Assembly: GCF_023208195.1 (NCBI RefSeq)
Contig: NZ_CP060034.1
Location: forward strand, 930,001-994,000
DNA length: 64,000 nucleotides
DNA from: Nocardioides sp. InS609-2
Lineage (GTDB): Bacteria; Actinomycetota; Actinomycetes; Propionibacteriales; Nocardioidaceae
Direction: 5' to 3'
Under the pieces are notes generated by a model, which worked only from the letters and a program-made list of their open reading frames with translations, was not told the DNA's origin and did no database searches. Shown piece after piece: positions 1 to 9,334 of this stretch. Positions within the stretch are counted from its first letter, which is position 1; each line of letters opens with the position of its first letter. Made by a program: the position numbers and the translations under genes.

Positions 1-701
1 TTGGCGGCGTAGTCGCAGTGGGTGCACCGGACGTAGGTGTCCTCGCCGACCTCGGCCTTGGCGAGGAACTCCTCCGATCCCGAGCCGCCCATGGCCCCCG
101 AGGTGGCCTTGACGATGACGTACTCGAAGCCGAGCCGGTCGAAGATCCGGATGTAGGCCTCGCGGTGTGCCTGGTAGGAGCGCTCGAGCCCGGCGTCGTC
201 GATGTCGAACGAGTAGGAGTCCTTCATGATGAACTCGCGGCCGCGCAGGATGCCCGCACGGGGCCTCGCCTCGTCGCGGTACTTGGTCTGGATCTGGTAG
301 ATCGAGAGCGGCAGGTCCTTGTAGGAGGAGTAGAGGTCCTTCACGACGAGGGTGAACATCTCCTCGTGCGTAGGCCCGAGCAGGTAGTCGTCGCCCTTGC
401 GGTCCTGCAGGCGGAAGATGCCGTCGCCGTACTCGGTCCAGCGGTTCGTCGCCTCGTAGGGGGCCTTGGGCAGCAGCGCCGGGAAGAGCATCTCCTGCGC
501 GCCGATCGCGTTCATCTCCTCGCGGATGATGTCCTCGATCCGGCGCAGCACCTTCAGGCCCAGCGGCAGCCACGTGTAGATGCCCGGCGCATTGCGACGG
601 ATGTAGCCCGCGCGGACCAACAGCCGGTGGCTCGGGACCTCAGCGTCGTTGGGGTCGTCGCGGAGTGTGCGCACGAAGAGCTGGGACATCCGGAGGATCA
701 T
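1..701 (-). CDS. proS: Prolyl-tRNA synthetase, N-terminal part (runs off the window)
   Basis: This cytoplasmic class II aminoacyl-tRNA synthetase charges tRNA-Pro with proline. About 233 N-terminal residues are visible and the 3' part lies beyond base 1. The start MILRMSQLF is typical of actinobacterial ProS. The class II motif 2 region is clear: GPTHEE at residues 109-114, followed by RDEARPR and [11 protein letters not shown] cysteine pair (CTHCDY) at the window edge begins the inserted region. The ATG at 701 is preferred; an in-frame ATG at 689 (MSQLF) is the alternative. It ends the conserved dxr-rseP-ispG-GNAT-proS block and is divergent from the secreted protein at 812. Identification is firm. 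Confidence 0.96.
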   Translation of the reverse strand, partial: MILRMSQLFVRTLRDDPNDAEVPSHRLLVRAGYIRRNAPGIYTWLPLGLKVLRRIEDIIREEMNAIGAQEMLFPALLPKAPYEATNRWTEYGDGIFRLQDRKGDDYLLGPTHEEMFTLVVKDLYSSYKDLPLSIYQIQTKYRDEARPRAGILRGREFIMKDSYSFDIDDAGLERSYQAHREAYIRIFDRLGFEYVIVKATSGAMGGSGSEEFLAKAEVGEDTYVRCTHCDYAA

Positions 702-739
702 GGGCAGAGGGTACGGCGGCACGCGGGGCCGTCGCGAAC

Positions 740-787
740 CAGTTGGCACCAACTGCCCGCTCGTCTCGTCTCTACGGGTGACACCCG
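740..787. promoter_or_regulatory. Two short palindromes in the proS / secreted-protein intergenic region
   Basis: Positions 740-755 read CAGTTGG-CA-CCAACTG, a 7-bp perfect inverted repeat. Positions 775-787 read CGGGTG-A-CACCCG, a 6-bp perfect inverted repeat just before the ribosome binding site of the gene at 812. Both lie in the only divergent gap of this end of the window, so they may be operator sites or 5'-UTR hairpins. Function is not known. Confidence 0.35.
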
Positions 788-811
788 ACCACACCAGGGG
801 GAACCATCAGC

Positions 812-1795
812 ATGAAGACCAAGCTCACGGCCATCGCCGTCGCCGCGGCGGGAGCGCTCATCGCAGCGCCCGTCTTCGCCGCCGTACCGAAGACGAGTAC
901 CGACCCGGCCACCCTTGCGCGGGGGGCGGACGTCGCCACGGCGTACGTCGACGACACGACGTTCGTGAACGGCGACGTGCGGGTGGAGCTGGGCGGCCGC
1001 TACCCCTGGTTGCTGGGTCGCTCCGGCGCCGACCACCTGGTGGCGGTCTCGGACAAGAACATCAAGGTGCGCCGCATCGACCCCACTGGAGGCGTCACCA
1101 CAGTGCTCACGGTCCGCGACGCCGCGTCGGTCCACCTCTCCGAGAACGGGCGCAAGATCGTCATCACGGGCGTCACGGGCGGCAAGAACCAGCCCCGGAC
1201 GATCTACTCGGCCAGGACGGGCGAGAAGCTGCAGAGCCGAAAGTTCGACCTCTACCCCACCACGGTGGGCATGAAGGGCGCCAAGGTGATGTTCACGAGC
1301 CAGGAGGGCGGCACCTTCTGGTGGAACACCCGCAAGGACACCATCAAGTTGGTGACGAAGCGAGTGAGCGGGGCGGTGGACTTCCGCCACGACCTGATGT
1401 CGAGCTTCACGGCTGACGTCTACGCGGGCGGCTGCATGCTGCTCACCTCCATCAGCGACCCCAAGACGCCGAGCTGGCGGTCGTGCAAGGAGCGGGTGGA
1501 GAGCTTCTCACCGGACGGCAGGCTGATCTCGACGGTCCCCATCCTCAGTGACGGGATCGGCCCGAGAGAGGTCACCGTGCGCACCGTGACCGGCACCAGG
1601 GTGGCGACATACACCACCACCGGCTGGTTCGGCCGGGTCGACTGGGAGGACGACGACACTCTCCTGCTGGAGTCCCACGGCAAGAAGCAGAGCGCCGTCG
1701 TCAGGTGCACGGTCACCGAGTGCGAGAACGCCACCGATCCGGAGCCGACCGAAGACCCCGTGAACGAGCAGTCCCTCAGCCGCGGGCGGCCTTGA
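812..1795 (+). CDS. Secreted protein of unknown function
   Basis: The predicted protein has 327 residues and an N-terminal Sec signal peptide: MKTK, a hydrophobic stretch to about residue 22, then a likely signal-peptidase site after VFA. The mature part is mixed and beta-rich in appearance, with repeated short segments such as GGRYPWLLG and NGRKIVITG. These resemble WD40/TolB-like beta-propeller blades, but the match is too weak to assign a family. Two cysteine pairs near the C-terminus may form disulfides. The start at 812 has a purine-rich CAGGGGG ribosome binding site about 10 nt upstream. The 3' end overlaps the converging DoxX-like gene by 20 nt. I do not recognise a function. Confidence 0.7.
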   Translation: MKTKLTAIAVAAAGALIAAPVFAAVPKTSTDPATLARGADVATAYVDDTTFVNGDVRVELGGRYPWLLGRSGADHLVAVSDKNIKVRRIDPTGGVTTVLTVRDAASVHLSENGRKIVITGVTGGKNQPRTIYSARTGEKLQSRKFDLYPTTVGMKGAKVMFTSQEGGTFWWNTRKDTIKLVTKRVSGAVDFRHDLMSSFTADVYAGGCMLLTSISDPKTPSWRSCKERVESFSPDGRLISTVPILSDGIGPREVTVRTVTGTRVATYTTTGWFGRVDWEDDDTLLLESHGKKQSAVVRCTVTECENATDPEPTEDPVNEQSLSRGRP

Positions 1796-2153
1796 GCGCC
1801 GTACGGATCATCGGGATCTGCATCGGGAGCCGCGCCAGCGTGCCGGCCTTGAGGGCGGTCTTGTTCGACTTCTGCACGTCGGCCGCCATCTTGAAGTTGG
1901 CCGGGTAGACCGCCAGCAGCAGCCCGGCAGTGGCCCAGCCGGCGACCTTGCGCGTGCGCGGGTGCAGCAGTCCGCCCGCACACAGCAGCTCGAGGACACC
2001 GCTGGCGTAGACGACCTCGCGCTTGGCCGGGATCGCCTCGGGCATGATCGGCTCGTAGACCTCGGGCTTCACCAGGTGGATGGTCGCGGAGAGGACGAAG
2101 AGTCCCGACAGGGCGACGAGGTCCTTGGACAGGGGTGCGGTCATGCTCGACAA
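1776..2153 (-). CDS. DoxX-like small integral membrane protein
   Basis: This 125-residue protein has about four hydrophobic segments (near residues 10-27, 48-64, 70-85 and the C-terminal third) and the KPEVYEPIMP and YASGVLELL segments seen in DoxX-like proteins. Relatives are small membrane proteins, often linked to redox or thiosulfate metabolism, but no reaction can be assigned here. The start is TTG at 2153 or, in frame, ATG at 2144. It lies 21 nt downstream of the acetyltransferase at 2175-3023 and is probably co-transcribed with it. The 3' end overlaps the converging secreted-protein gene. Confidence 0.75.
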   Translation of the reverse strand: MSSMTAPLSKDLVALSGLFVLSATIHLVKPEVYEPIMPEAIPAKREVVYASGVLELLCAGGLLHPRTRKVAGWATAGLLLAVYPANFKMAADVQKSNKTALKAGTLARLPMQIPMIRTALKAARG

Positions 2154-2174
2154 CCTAACCGGCGGCTCGGTCGC

Positions 2175-3023
2175 TCAGAACATGATGGTCGAGAACGTCG
2201 TCGACTCCTGGAAGCCCACCCGTTCGTACGCCGCCCGGGCCGGGGCGTTCCATTCGTTGACGTAGAGCGACACCGACGGCGCGATCTCGCGACGTACGGC
2301 GGCAACCACGGCCGCCATCCCGGCCGTGGCCAGGCCCCGGCCGCGAAATTCTGGCGGCACGAACACACCCTGCACCTGCGCGGCGTACGGCGAGACGCAG
2401 GCGACCTCGGCCTTGAACAGCACCCGGCCGTCGTCGTCGAAGCGGGCGAACGACCAGCCCCGGGCGATCAGCTGGAGGATGCGGGCGCGGTAGTACTCCC
2501 CGCCGCCGCCGGCCTCGGGAGAGACGCCGACCTCCTCGGTGTACATCGCGACGCAGGCCGGGTAGAGCCGTGCCAGGTCCTCACGGGTCGTGGGCCGGAC
2601 GAGCGGGTCGGGCTCGGTGAGCGGGTCGTCGGACAGCACCAGGTGGGGCTGGCGCCAGCGGCACTCGCGCGGCGGCCCCCACTCCCCCGCCAGCACGTCC
2701 CACATCACGTCGACCGACGCCGACGGACCCACGATGGTCGACGAGGTGCGCCCCCGGGCCACCGCCTTCTCGGCGAAGGCCTGCGCGGCGACCTGGTCGC
2801 ACTGCACCGGCACCATGTTGGCTGCGACGTGGCACGCGCCGGCCAGCTCGCCGTCCTCGAAGTAGCCCCACATCTCCCCGCCCAGCCAGCGCGGGTCGAG
2901 GTTGGTGGTGCGAGCCCGGTAGTCGGCGAAGACGTTGACGACCGCATCGCGCGCGGCAAGCGCGGAGAACGAGGCGAGGTCCGCGGCACCGAGCACGCGA
3001 ACTCCCCGGCGGGTCGTGAGCAC
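2175..3023 (-). CDS. GNAT acetyltransferase with N-terminal DUF4081-type domain
   Basis: This predicted cytoplasmic acyltransferase of 282 residues has two parts. The N-terminal half (about 1-130) matches the DUF4081 type that accompanies this gene in actinobacteria. The C-terminal half is a GNAT fold with the acetyl-CoA binding loop VFVPPEFRGRGLATAG and the closing NEWNAPARAAYERVGF. In many actinobacteria it follows ispG directly; here a secreted-protein gene (3170-4297) has come between them. The GTG start at 3023 is supported by TAGGCT placed 6 nt upstream, the layout of a leaderless transcript. The substrate is unknown. Confidence 0.85.
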   Translation of the reverse strand: MLTTRRGVRVLGAADLASFSALAARDAVVNVFADYRARTTNLDPRWLGGEMWGYFEDGELAGACHVAANMVPVQCDQVAAQAFAEKAVARGRTSSTIVGPSASVDVMWDVLAGEWGPPRECRWRQPHLVLSDDPLTEPDPLVRPTTREDLARLYPACVAMYTEEVGVSPEAGGGGEYYRARILQLIARGWSFARFDDDGRVLFKAEVACVSPYAAQVQGVFVPPEFRGRGLATAGMAAVVAAVRREIAPSVSLYVNEWNAPARAAYERVGFQESTTFSTIMF

Positions 3024-3029
3024 GGCGCG

Positions 3030-3035
3030 AGCCTA
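3030..3035 (-). promoter_or_regulatory. -10 element, leaderless promoter of the GNAT gene
   Basis: On the minus strand TAGGCT is followed by 6 nt and the GTG start at 3023. No Shine-Dalgarno sequence precedes the start, so transcription probably begins at the start codon. Confidence 0.5.
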
Positions 3036-3169
3036 CGCGGAAAGCGGTCGGGACTTCCCGGCAGATCTGCATGCTCCGCAACCATTCGAACGACACCGAG
3101 TTGTTCGCACCCCGGTCTGGGGTCGTGCGGCTCGCGAGATCGGCCGACGCGGTGGGATCGACGGCGCGG

Positions 3170-4297
3170 TCAGGACGGCCACCGGCGGGTCGCGAAGCGG
3201 TCCTCGCTCGTCTCCTTGGTGGTGGTCAGACCGAGCGTGCGGCGGACGATCTGGCTGCGCATGCTGTGCCAGTAGGAGGCCTCCATAGCCTCGGCCCGGT
3301 CCTCGGGGACGCGGTATCCGCTGGTGCGGATCGCCACCGTCTCGGCCTCCCGCACGTGGATCGCCCAGGTCTCCCCCGGTCGGCCCGGACGGCTCGGCCG
3401 CCAGGCGAAGCGGATCCTGCCCCTGGCCCGCTCGATCGTCACGCAGTGCCCGGCGAACCGCTTCTTGCAGGGGTTCTTCATCCAATCCGGCGGCCGCGGG
3501 ATCGCGAGCACGTCGTGCGTCCCGGTGTAGCCCCAGCCCTTCTTGAACGTCAGCCGAGCACCGAGGGTGCCGGTGCCGAACCGGCGTTTCAGCGGCGAGG
3601 GATGCATGGTCTTGTAGGCACCGAAGCCACTCCGCGACAGTATGTACGCCGCGGCGAGGGCCCGGTCGCTCGACGGCACGATCGTCAGGGCCAGCGGGTC
3701 GGGCTCGCCACCCTCCCAGTCGGCCAGCGCGGCCCCGAGGTCGACGACCGCCTGGGTGGTCAGCAACCGCAACCGCGGGTCCTGGGCGACGCTGGTGATC
3801 ATGTCGACCGGGAACTGCAGCTGCATCTGGCGCGGGTCCTTGGTGATGGTGTCGCCCGACGAGTAGGCGATGACCTGCTCGTCGTCGTGGCGGTAGACCA
3901 CGAGCACGATGCCCGGGTCCTCCTCCGGCTCCTCGAGTTGCCAGACCAGCGTCGTGGTCGTGCCCGGCGGGGACGCCAGGTCCGCGCAGTGGGAGTACTC
4001 CGAGCAGGACGCTTCGTGGCGCGGTCCGACACTCACCCGCACCAGGTCGCCGTCGTATTCTCCGTCGCCGTTGTAGCGGAGGTCCGCGCCGAGCAGGCCG
4101 TCGGGGTGGCGCTGGTGGGTGTACATCGCCGACCGGCTGGTGGTGTCGGTCGGGAGGTGCTCGAGCGCGACTGCGGCAATGGCGCGCTGGGTGATCGGCA
4201 CCAGCTCCTCGCGAGCCGCGTCGGTCGCCGACGAGGCGGAGACGGGCACGAGCAGAGCGAGCAGGGCGGCGGTGGAGAGTCCCGCAATCCTCTTCAT
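3170..4297 (-). CDS. Secreted protein of unknown function inserted in the ispG locus
   Basis: The 375-residue product begins with a Sec signal peptide (MKRI, hydrophobic core to about residue 20, cleavage near SASSA). The mature domain has paired cysteines (CSEYSHC; CKKRFAGHC) suggesting disulfides. A central region (VVYRHDDEQVIAYSSGDTITKDPRQMQLQFPVDMI) resembles phage-shock or sensor-kinase accessory exported proteins only vaguely. The ATG at 4297 is preceded by TACCGT and 7 nt, with no ribosome binding site, indicating its own leaderless promoter. The gene interrupts the usual ispG-GNAT adjacency. No function is assigned. Confidence 0.7.
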   Translation of the reverse strand: MKRIAGLSTAALLALLVPVSASSATDAAREELVPITQRAIAAVALEHLPTDTTSRSAMYTHQRHPDGLLGADLRYNGDGEYDGDLVRVSVGPRHEASCSEYSHCADLASPPGTTTTLVWQLEEPEEDPGIVLVVYRHDDEQVIAYSSGDTITKDPRQMQLQFPVDMITSVAQDPRLRLLTTQAVVDLGAALADWEGGEPDPLALTIVPSSDRALAAAYILSRSGFGAYKTMHPSPLKRRFGTGTLGARLTFKKGWGYTGTHDVLAIPRPPDWMKNPCKKRFAGHCVTIERARGRIRFAWRPSRPGRPGETWAIHVREAETVAIRTSGYRVPEDRAEAMEASYWHSMRSQIVRRTLGLTTTKETSEDRFATRRWPS

Positions 4298-4304
4298 GGC
4301 CGCG

Positions 4305-4310
4305 ACGGTA
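4305..4310 (-). promoter_or_regulatory. -10 element, leaderless promoter of the secreted protein
   Basis: TACCGT on the minus strand lies 7 nt upstream of the ATG at 4297 and no ribosome binding site is visible. Confidence 0.5.
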
Positions 4311-4382
4311 TCTCGCGGGGTCAGGAGACGGAGACGTCCGCGGTGGCGCCAGAGCTGTCCTCAGAGGCCGCGATGCCGAACG

Positions 4383-5546
4383 TCAGCTGACGCTGACCGT
4401 CGGCTCCGCACCCTCAAGGGCTTCCATGCCCTCGGCGATGCGCATCGCCTCTTCGATCAGGGTCTCCACGATCTGCGACTCGGGGACGGTCTTGATGACC
4501 TCGCCCTTGACGAAGATCTGGCCCTTGCCGTTGCCCGAGGCGACACCGAGGTCTGCCTCGCGGGCCTCGCCGGGGCCGTTGACGACACATCCCATGACGG
4601 CCACCCGAAGGGGCACCTCGAGGCCCTCGAGCCCGGCCGTGACCTGCTCGGCCAGCGTGTAGACATCGACCTGGGCGCGGCCGCACGACGGGCACGAGAC
4701 GATCTCGAGCTTGCGCTCACGCAGGTTGAGCGACTGGAGGATCTGGAGGCCGACCTTGACCTCCTCGACCGGGGGCGCCGACAGCGACACCCGGATCGTG
4801 TCGCCGATGCCCTGGCTGAGCAGCGCGCCGAACGCGGTGGCCGACTTGATGGTGCCCTGGAAGGCCGGCCCGGCCTCGGTGACGCCGAGGTGCAGGGGCC
4901 AGTCACCGGCCTCGGCGAGCAGCTCGTAGGCGCGCACCATGATGACCGGGTCGTTGTGCTTGACCGAGATCTTGAAGTCGTGGAAGTCGTGCTCCTCGAA
5001 GAGCCCGGCCTCCCAGACCGCGCTCTCGACGAGCGCCTCGGGCGTCGCCTTGCCGTACTTGTCCATGATCCGCTTGTCGAGCGAGCCGGCGTTGACGCCG
5101 ATGCGGATCGAGGTGCCCGCGTCTTTCGCCGCTCTCGCAATCTCACGAACTTGGTCGTCGAACTTGCGGATGTTGCCGGGATTCACGCGGACGGCGGCAC
5201 ACCCGGCGTCGATGGCCGCGAAGACGTACTTCGGCTGGAAGTGGATGTCGGCGATCACCGGGATCTGCGAGTGCTGGGCGATCTCGGCCAGGGCGTCGGC
5301 GTCGTCCTGGCTCGGGCAGGCCACCCGGACGATGTCGCAGCCCGACGCGGTGAGCTCGGCGATCTGCTGGAGCGTCGTGTTGACGTCGCTGGTGAGCGTC
5401 GTGGTCATCGACTGCACCGAGATCTGGTGGTCGCTGCCGACGCCGACCTTGCCGACCTGGATCTGGCGGGTGGGGCGACGCGGGGCGAGGACCGGCGGCG
5501 GCATGGGGGGCATGCCCAAACCAATGGGCGCGCCTACGGAAGTCAT
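4383..5546 (-). CDS. ispG: 4-hydroxy-3-methylbut-2-enyl diphosphate synthase
   Basis: IspG converts 2-C-methyl-D-erythritol 2,4-cyclodiphosphate to HMBPP in the non-mevalonate isoprenoid pathway, using a [4Fe-4S] cluster. The 387-residue protein has the TIM-barrel N-terminal part ([24 protein letters not shown]) and the cluster ligands in SCPSCGR (two Cys) and GCVVNGPGE (third Cys plus the ligand Glu). Length fits the bacterial family. It lies 31 nt downstream of rseP, and dxr, the second enzyme of the same pathway, is just upstream of that, so dxr-rseP-ispG is very likely one operon. Confidence 0.97.
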   Translation of the reverse strand: MTSVGAPIGLGMPPMPPPVLAPRRPTRQIQVGKVGVGSDHQISVQSMTTTLTSDVNTTLQQIAELTASGCDIVRVACPSQDDADALAEIAQHSQIPVIADIHFQPKYVFAAIDAGCAAVRVNPGNIRKFDDQVREIARAAKDAGTSIRIGVNAGSLDKRIMDKYGKATPEALVESAVWEAGLFEEHDFHDFKISVKHNDPVIMVRAYELLAEAGDWPLHLGVTEAGPAFQGTIKSATAFGALLSQGIGDTIRVSLSAPPVEEVKVGLQILQSLNLRERKLEIVSCPSCGRAQVDVYTLAEQVTAGLEGLEVPLRVAVMGCVVNGPGEAREADLGVASGNGKGQIFVKGEVIKTVPESQIVETLIEEAMRIAEGMEALEGAEPTVSVS

Positions 5547-5577
5547 GACATCAGTCTAGGGACCGGCGGGTGATAGC

Positions 5578-6927
5578 TCACTCCGGGACGTGGAGCGGCA
5601 CCACGAGGTCGCCGACGATCAGCACCACACCCATGACCAGCAGGCTCAGCCCGACGACGTACGCGATCGGCAGCAGGCGGGCCACGTCGACGTAGCCGGG
5701 GTCGGGGCGGCCCCGGAGCTTCGCCCAGCCGCGGCGCAGGGCCTCCCACAGTGCGCCGGCGATGTGGCCACCGTCCAGCGGCAGCAGCGGCACGAAGTTG
5801 AACATGCCGATGAAGAAGTTGAAGCCCGCGACCAGCATCAGCAAGAAGACGGCCTTCTCCTTCACCGGGAAGGTGTCGTGGGAGACCGTCTCGCCGGCGA
5901 AGCGGCCGCCACCCACGATCGAGACCGGGCTGTCGATCGCCCGCTCCTGCAGGCCGACGATCGCGCGGCCCACACCCCACACCTTGGTCGGCAGGTGAGC
6001 GAGCGCCTGCACCGTCTCGACGGTCATGTGGCCCATCTGGCCCAGCGTGTAGCCGACCCCTCCGGTCGCCCGCTGGACCGTCGGCGTGACGCCGAGGAAG
6101 CCGACCTGTTCGAGCTTGGGGTCATCGGGGGACGTGGGTCGCGCGGCGACGGTCGTGTTGGTGTCGACGGTCATCTCGGTGCCGTCGCGCAGGATCGTGA
6201 TGGTCGCGGCACCGGCGTCGTTGTCACGGATGAGCTTCGAGAGCTGGGCCCAGGTCGAGACGGACTCGCCGTTGAAGGCGAGGAACTCGTCGCCCTCCTG
6301 CAGCCCGGCCATCACGGCCGGGGTCGGCGGGTCGGCCTCGGTGCACGCTCGGCTGTCTTCGGCCGCAGGCACCACGCACGCGGCGACGTTGTCGACCGTG
6401 AGGCTCACCTCGGGGTCGCTGGGATTGCCGTACGTCGCGAAGACCGGCGCGAAGATGAGGAACGCGATGACGATGTTGACGGTCGGGCCGGCCGCCATGA
6501 CGATCACCTTCTGCCACCATTTGAGGCGGTAGAAGAGGCGGGGCTCGTCCTCGGGACCGATGGTCTCCCACTCGGCTGCACGCGCATCGGAGATGAGCTG
6601 GGTGAACATCCCGGTGTTGGACTTGCGGACCTTCACGACGCGGTTGCCGTCCGCGTCGATCTCCACAGAGTCGGCGAGCTTGGCGGCGCCCGGCGGGAGC
6701 ATGCCGACGATCTTCACGAAGCCACCGAGCGGGATCGCCTTGACGCCGTACTGGGTCTCCCCGACCTGCTTGCTCCACACCGTGGGGCCGAAGCCGATGA
6801 AGTACTGGGTGACCTTCCCGCCGAACTTCTTCGCCGGGATCATGTGCCCCAGCTCGTGCAGGCCGATCGACACCAGGATCGACACCACGAAGGTGACGAC
6901 GCCGAGTGTGTAGAAAAGGGCGGTCAT
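5578..6927 (-). CDS. rseP: Site-2 intramembrane zinc metalloprotease (RseP/Rip1 type)
   Basis: This M50 family protease cleaves transmembrane substrates such as anti-sigma factors within the membrane. The 449-residue protein shows the zinc site HELGH at residues 24-28 in the first membrane segment, a central PDZ-like region (about 180-280: AGLQEGDEFLAFNGESV) and the C-terminal MFNFVPLLPLDGGH, where the Asp is the third zinc ligand. The ATG at 6927 is chosen over an upstream in-frame start at 6990 because it removes an overlap with dxr and gives the classical MTALFYTLG N-terminus. It sits between dxr and ispG. Confidence 0.94.
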   Translation of the reverse strand: MTALFYTLGVVTFVVSILVSIGLHELGHMIPAKKFGGKVTQYFIGFGPTVWSKQVGETQYGVKAIPLGGFVKIVGMLPPGAAKLADSVEIDADGNRVVKVRKSNTGMFTQLISDARAAEWETIGPEDEPRLFYRLKWWQKVIVMAAGPTVNIVIAFLIFAPVFATYGNPSDPEVSLTVDNVAACVVPAAEDSRACTEADPPTPAVMAGLQEGDEFLAFNGESVSTWAQLSKLIRDNDAGAATITILRDGTEMTVDTNTTVAARPTSPDDPKLEQVGFLGVTPTVQRATGGVGYTLGQMGHMTVETVQALAHLPTKVWGVGRAIVGLQERAIDSPVSIVGGGRFAGETVSHDTFPVKEKAVFLLMLVAGFNFFIGMFNFVPLLPLDGGHIAGALWEALRRGWAKLRGRPDPGYVDVARLLPIAYVVGLSLLVMGVVLIVGDLVVPLHVPE

Positions 6928-6949
6928 GGAGTGCGGGTCCCCCGGTGCT

Positions 6950-8038
6950 TCAGCTGATGAGACGGGCGGCCTCGTCGCGCGCCCAGGCATCAGCGGCGAG
7001 GACGTCGTCCACGGTGAGTTGTTGCTCCGAGGGTACGTCGTGCGCGGTGACCACGGCGTTCACAGTGTCGACGATGTCGACGAATCTCAGCCGCCCGGTC
7101 CGGAACGCCTCTACGCACACCTCATTTGCGGCGTTGTAGACGGCGGGCGCCGTGGATCCACGCTCACCCGCCGCCCGCGCGAGCGCGACCGCCGGGAACG
7201 CCTCGTCGTCGAGAGGGAAGAACTCCCAGGTCTGCGCTGTCGTCCAGTCCACCGAGGGCGCCGCGTCGGGCACCCGGTCGGGCCAGCCGAGACCGAGCGC
7301 GATCGGGATGAGCATGGTCGGCGGGCTCGCCTGGGCGAGCGTCGAGCCGTCGACGAACTCCACCATCGAGTGCACGACGCTCGTCGGGTGCACCACCACC
7401 GCGATGCGGTCGAACGGGATGTCGAAGAGCAGGTGCGCCTCGATCACCTCGAGCCCCTTGTTGACCAGGGTCGCGGAGTTGATGGTGATCACCGGGCCCA
7501 TGGCCCAGGTCGGGTGGGCCAGCGCCTCGTCGACGGTCACGTCGGCCAGCTGGTCACGGGTGCGCCCGCGGAACGGTCCGCCCGAGGCGGTCAGCACGAG
7601 CCGTCGTACCTCTTGGGCGGTGCCACCGCGCAGGCACTGCGCCAGCGCGGAGTGCTCGGAGTCGACGGGCACGATCTGGCCGGGTGCGGCGCGGTCGAGC
7701 ACCAGCGGGCCACCCATGATCAGCGACTCCTTGTTGGCCAGGGCGAGCGTGTTGCCGGCATCGAGCGCCGCGAGCGTGGGTCGCAGACCGACGGCGCCGG
7801 TGATGGCGTTGAGTACGACGTCGCACTCGGCCGCCGCCAGCTCGTTGGACGCGGCCTCGCCGAGGCCGTGGTGGGCCGGCGCGAACTCGGCGACCTGGGC
7901 CTCGAAGAGGGCGGGATTCGAGCCGCCGGCGGTGAGCCCGACGACCCGGAACCGGTCGGGGTGGGCACGCACCAGGTCGAGGGCCTGGGTCCCGATGGAT
8001 CCGGTCGATCCGAGGATGACGACATCACGTCTCTGCAC
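6950..8038 (-). CDS. dxr: 1-deoxy-D-xylulose 5-phosphate reductoisomerase
   Basis: Dxr makes 2-C-methyl-D-erythritol 4-phosphate from DXP with NADPH, the committed step of the non-mevalonate isoprenoid pathway. Visible motifs are the NADPH loop GSTGSIG near the N-terminus, [18 protein letters not shown] and the metal/substrate region [10 protein letters not shown] followed by [19 protein letters not shown]. The start is decided by the ribosome binding site: GGAAGG abuts an ATG at 8047, leaving no spacing, but lies 9 nt before the GTG at 8038 ([10 protein letters not shown]). Some annotations may use 8047. It leads the dxr-rseP-ispG operon and is divergent from an ABC importer. Confidence 0.95.
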   Translation of the reverse strand: MQRRDVVILGSTGSIGTQALDLVRAHPDRFRVVGLTAGGSNPALFEAQVAEFAPAHHGLGEAASNELAAAECDVVLNAITGAVGLRPTLAALDAGNTLALANKESLIMGGPLVLDRAAPGQIVPVDSEHSALAQCLRGGTAQEVRRLVLTASGGPFRGRTRDQLADVTVDEALAHPTWAMGPVITINSATLVNKGLEVIEAHLLFDIPFDRIAVVVHPTSVVHSMVEFVDGSTLAQASPPTMLIPIALGLGWPDRVPDAAPSVDWTTAQTWEFFPLDDEAFPAVALARAAGERGSTAPAVYNAANEVCVEAFRTGRLRFVDIVDTVNAVVTAHDVPSEQQLTVDDVLAADAWARDEAARLIS

Positions 8039-8204
8039 GCCACCCATCCTTCCAGCCCGGGGTCGTTGACCCGCAGGTCCCCGTGTGGTCGGCTGCACTT
8101 CTCGGGACTGGAATCCGCCTCGCCCCCGCCGTACACGTGGAGGCCCCATGCTGACCCGCGAACACCTGGACACAACTCATTCCCGACGAGAGGTTCACCA
8201 GCAC

Positions 8205-9332
8205 ATGAGAAAGACACGCATTCCGGCACTGCTGGCGGCGGCCGCCACCGTGCTGACACTGGCCGCCTGTGCGCCGCCCGAGGACAAGGGCAACGACACG
8301 AAGACCGAGTCCGGCACCCCCGCCGGCGAGGCGACCTCGCTGGCCGACTTCGGTGACCTGGACACCCTCGTCAAGGCCGCCCAGGACGAGGGCGAGCTCA
8401 ACGTCATCGCGCTGCCGCCCGACTGGGCCAACTACGAGGAGATCATCAACACGTTCTCCGACAAGTACGACATCGAGGTCAACTCCGACCAGCCGACGGC
8501 GGCCAGCCAGGAGGAGATCACCGCAGCGGAAGACCTCAAGGGGACCAACCGTGCCCCCGACGTCTTCGACCTCGGCCAGTCGGTCGCACTCGCCAACACC
8601 GACCTGTTCGCGCCATACAAGGTCGAGACCTTCGATGACATCCCGGCCGAGTTCAAGGACCCGGACGGCACGTGGGTCAACGACTACGGCGGCTACATGT
8701 CGATCGGCTACGACTCGGCCAAGGTGCCCGACGTGACCTCGCTCGAGGACCTGCTCGGCCCGGAGTTCAAGGGCAAGGTCGCGCTCAACGGCAACCCGAC
8801 CGAGGCCGGCGCCGCGTTCAGCGGCGTGATGATGGCGGCCATCTCCAACGGCGGCTCCGCCGACGACATCGCGCCGGGCGTGGACTTCTTCGGCGACCTG
8901 AAGAAGGCCGGCAACTTCCTGCCCGTCGACCCCGACTCCGCGACCATCGAGTCGGGCCAGACGCCCGTGGTCATCGACTGGGACTACCTCGGCGCAGCTG
9001 CCGCGGCCAACGTCGACACCTGGAAGACGGTCGTGCCCGAAGGGGCAGTCGTGGCCGGCTACTACTACCAGGCCATCAATGCCGACGCTCCGCACCCGGC
9101 GGCGGCCCGGTTGTGGCAGGAGTTCCTCTACAGCGACGAGGGCCAGAACCTGTGGCTGAAGGGGGGCGCTCGCCCGGTCCGCGGCGACGCCATGGCTGAG
9201 GCCGGCACTATCGACGCCGACCTGTGGGGTGCCCTGCCCGAGGTCGCCGGCGACGCGGTGATCCCGACCAACGAGCAGACAGAGAAGGCCGGCACCTACC
9301 TGGCCGACAACTGGTCGAAGGTCATCAGCTGA
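8205..9332 (+). CDS. ABC importer substrate-binding lipoprotein (Fe3+/polyamine type)
   Basis: This 375-residue extracellular binding protein has a lipoprotein signal: a hydrophobic N-terminus ending in LAAC with the lipid-anchored Cys at residue 22. The mature part has the type II periplasmic-binding layout of family 1/6/8 proteins (WANYEEIINTFSDKY; VWDL-type hinge VIDWDYLG; YYYQAINADAPHP). Upstream in-frame ATGs would destroy the signal peptide, so 8205 is the start. It begins a four-gene operon with two permeases and an ATPase. The ligand cannot be read from the sequence: ferric ion, thiamine, phosphonates and polyamines are all carried by this family. Confidence 0.88.
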   Translation: MRKTRIPALLAAAATVLTLAACAPPEDKGNDTKTESGTPAGEATSLADFGDLDTLVKAAQDEGELNVIALPPDWANYEEIINTFSDKYDIEVNSDQPTAASQEEITAAEDLKGTNRAPDVFDLGQSVALANTDLFAPYKVETFDDIPAEFKDPDGTWVNDYGGYMSIGYDSAKVPDVTSLEDLLGPEFKGKVALNGNPTEAGAAFSGVMMAAISNGGSADDIAPGVDFFGDLKKAGNFLPVDPDSATIESGQTPVVIDWDYLGAAAAANVDTWKTVVPEGAVVAGYYYQAINADAPHPAAARLWQEFLYSDEGQNLWLKGGARPVRGDAMAEAGTIDADLWGALPEVAGDAVIPTNEQTEKAGTYLADNWSKVIS

Positions 9333-9334
9333 CC

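Noticed and set aside
18..1416. Long open frames opposite proS and across the 812 gene
   Set aside because: High-GC shadow frames: Arg/Pro/Gly/Val-rich, no family resemblance, and antisense to recognised proteins.
8050..8204. Possible thiamine (TPP) riboswitch before the ABC importer, since ThiB-type importers look similar
   Set aside because: The conserved CTGAGA and ACCTGA-type blocks of a TPP riboswitch were not found.
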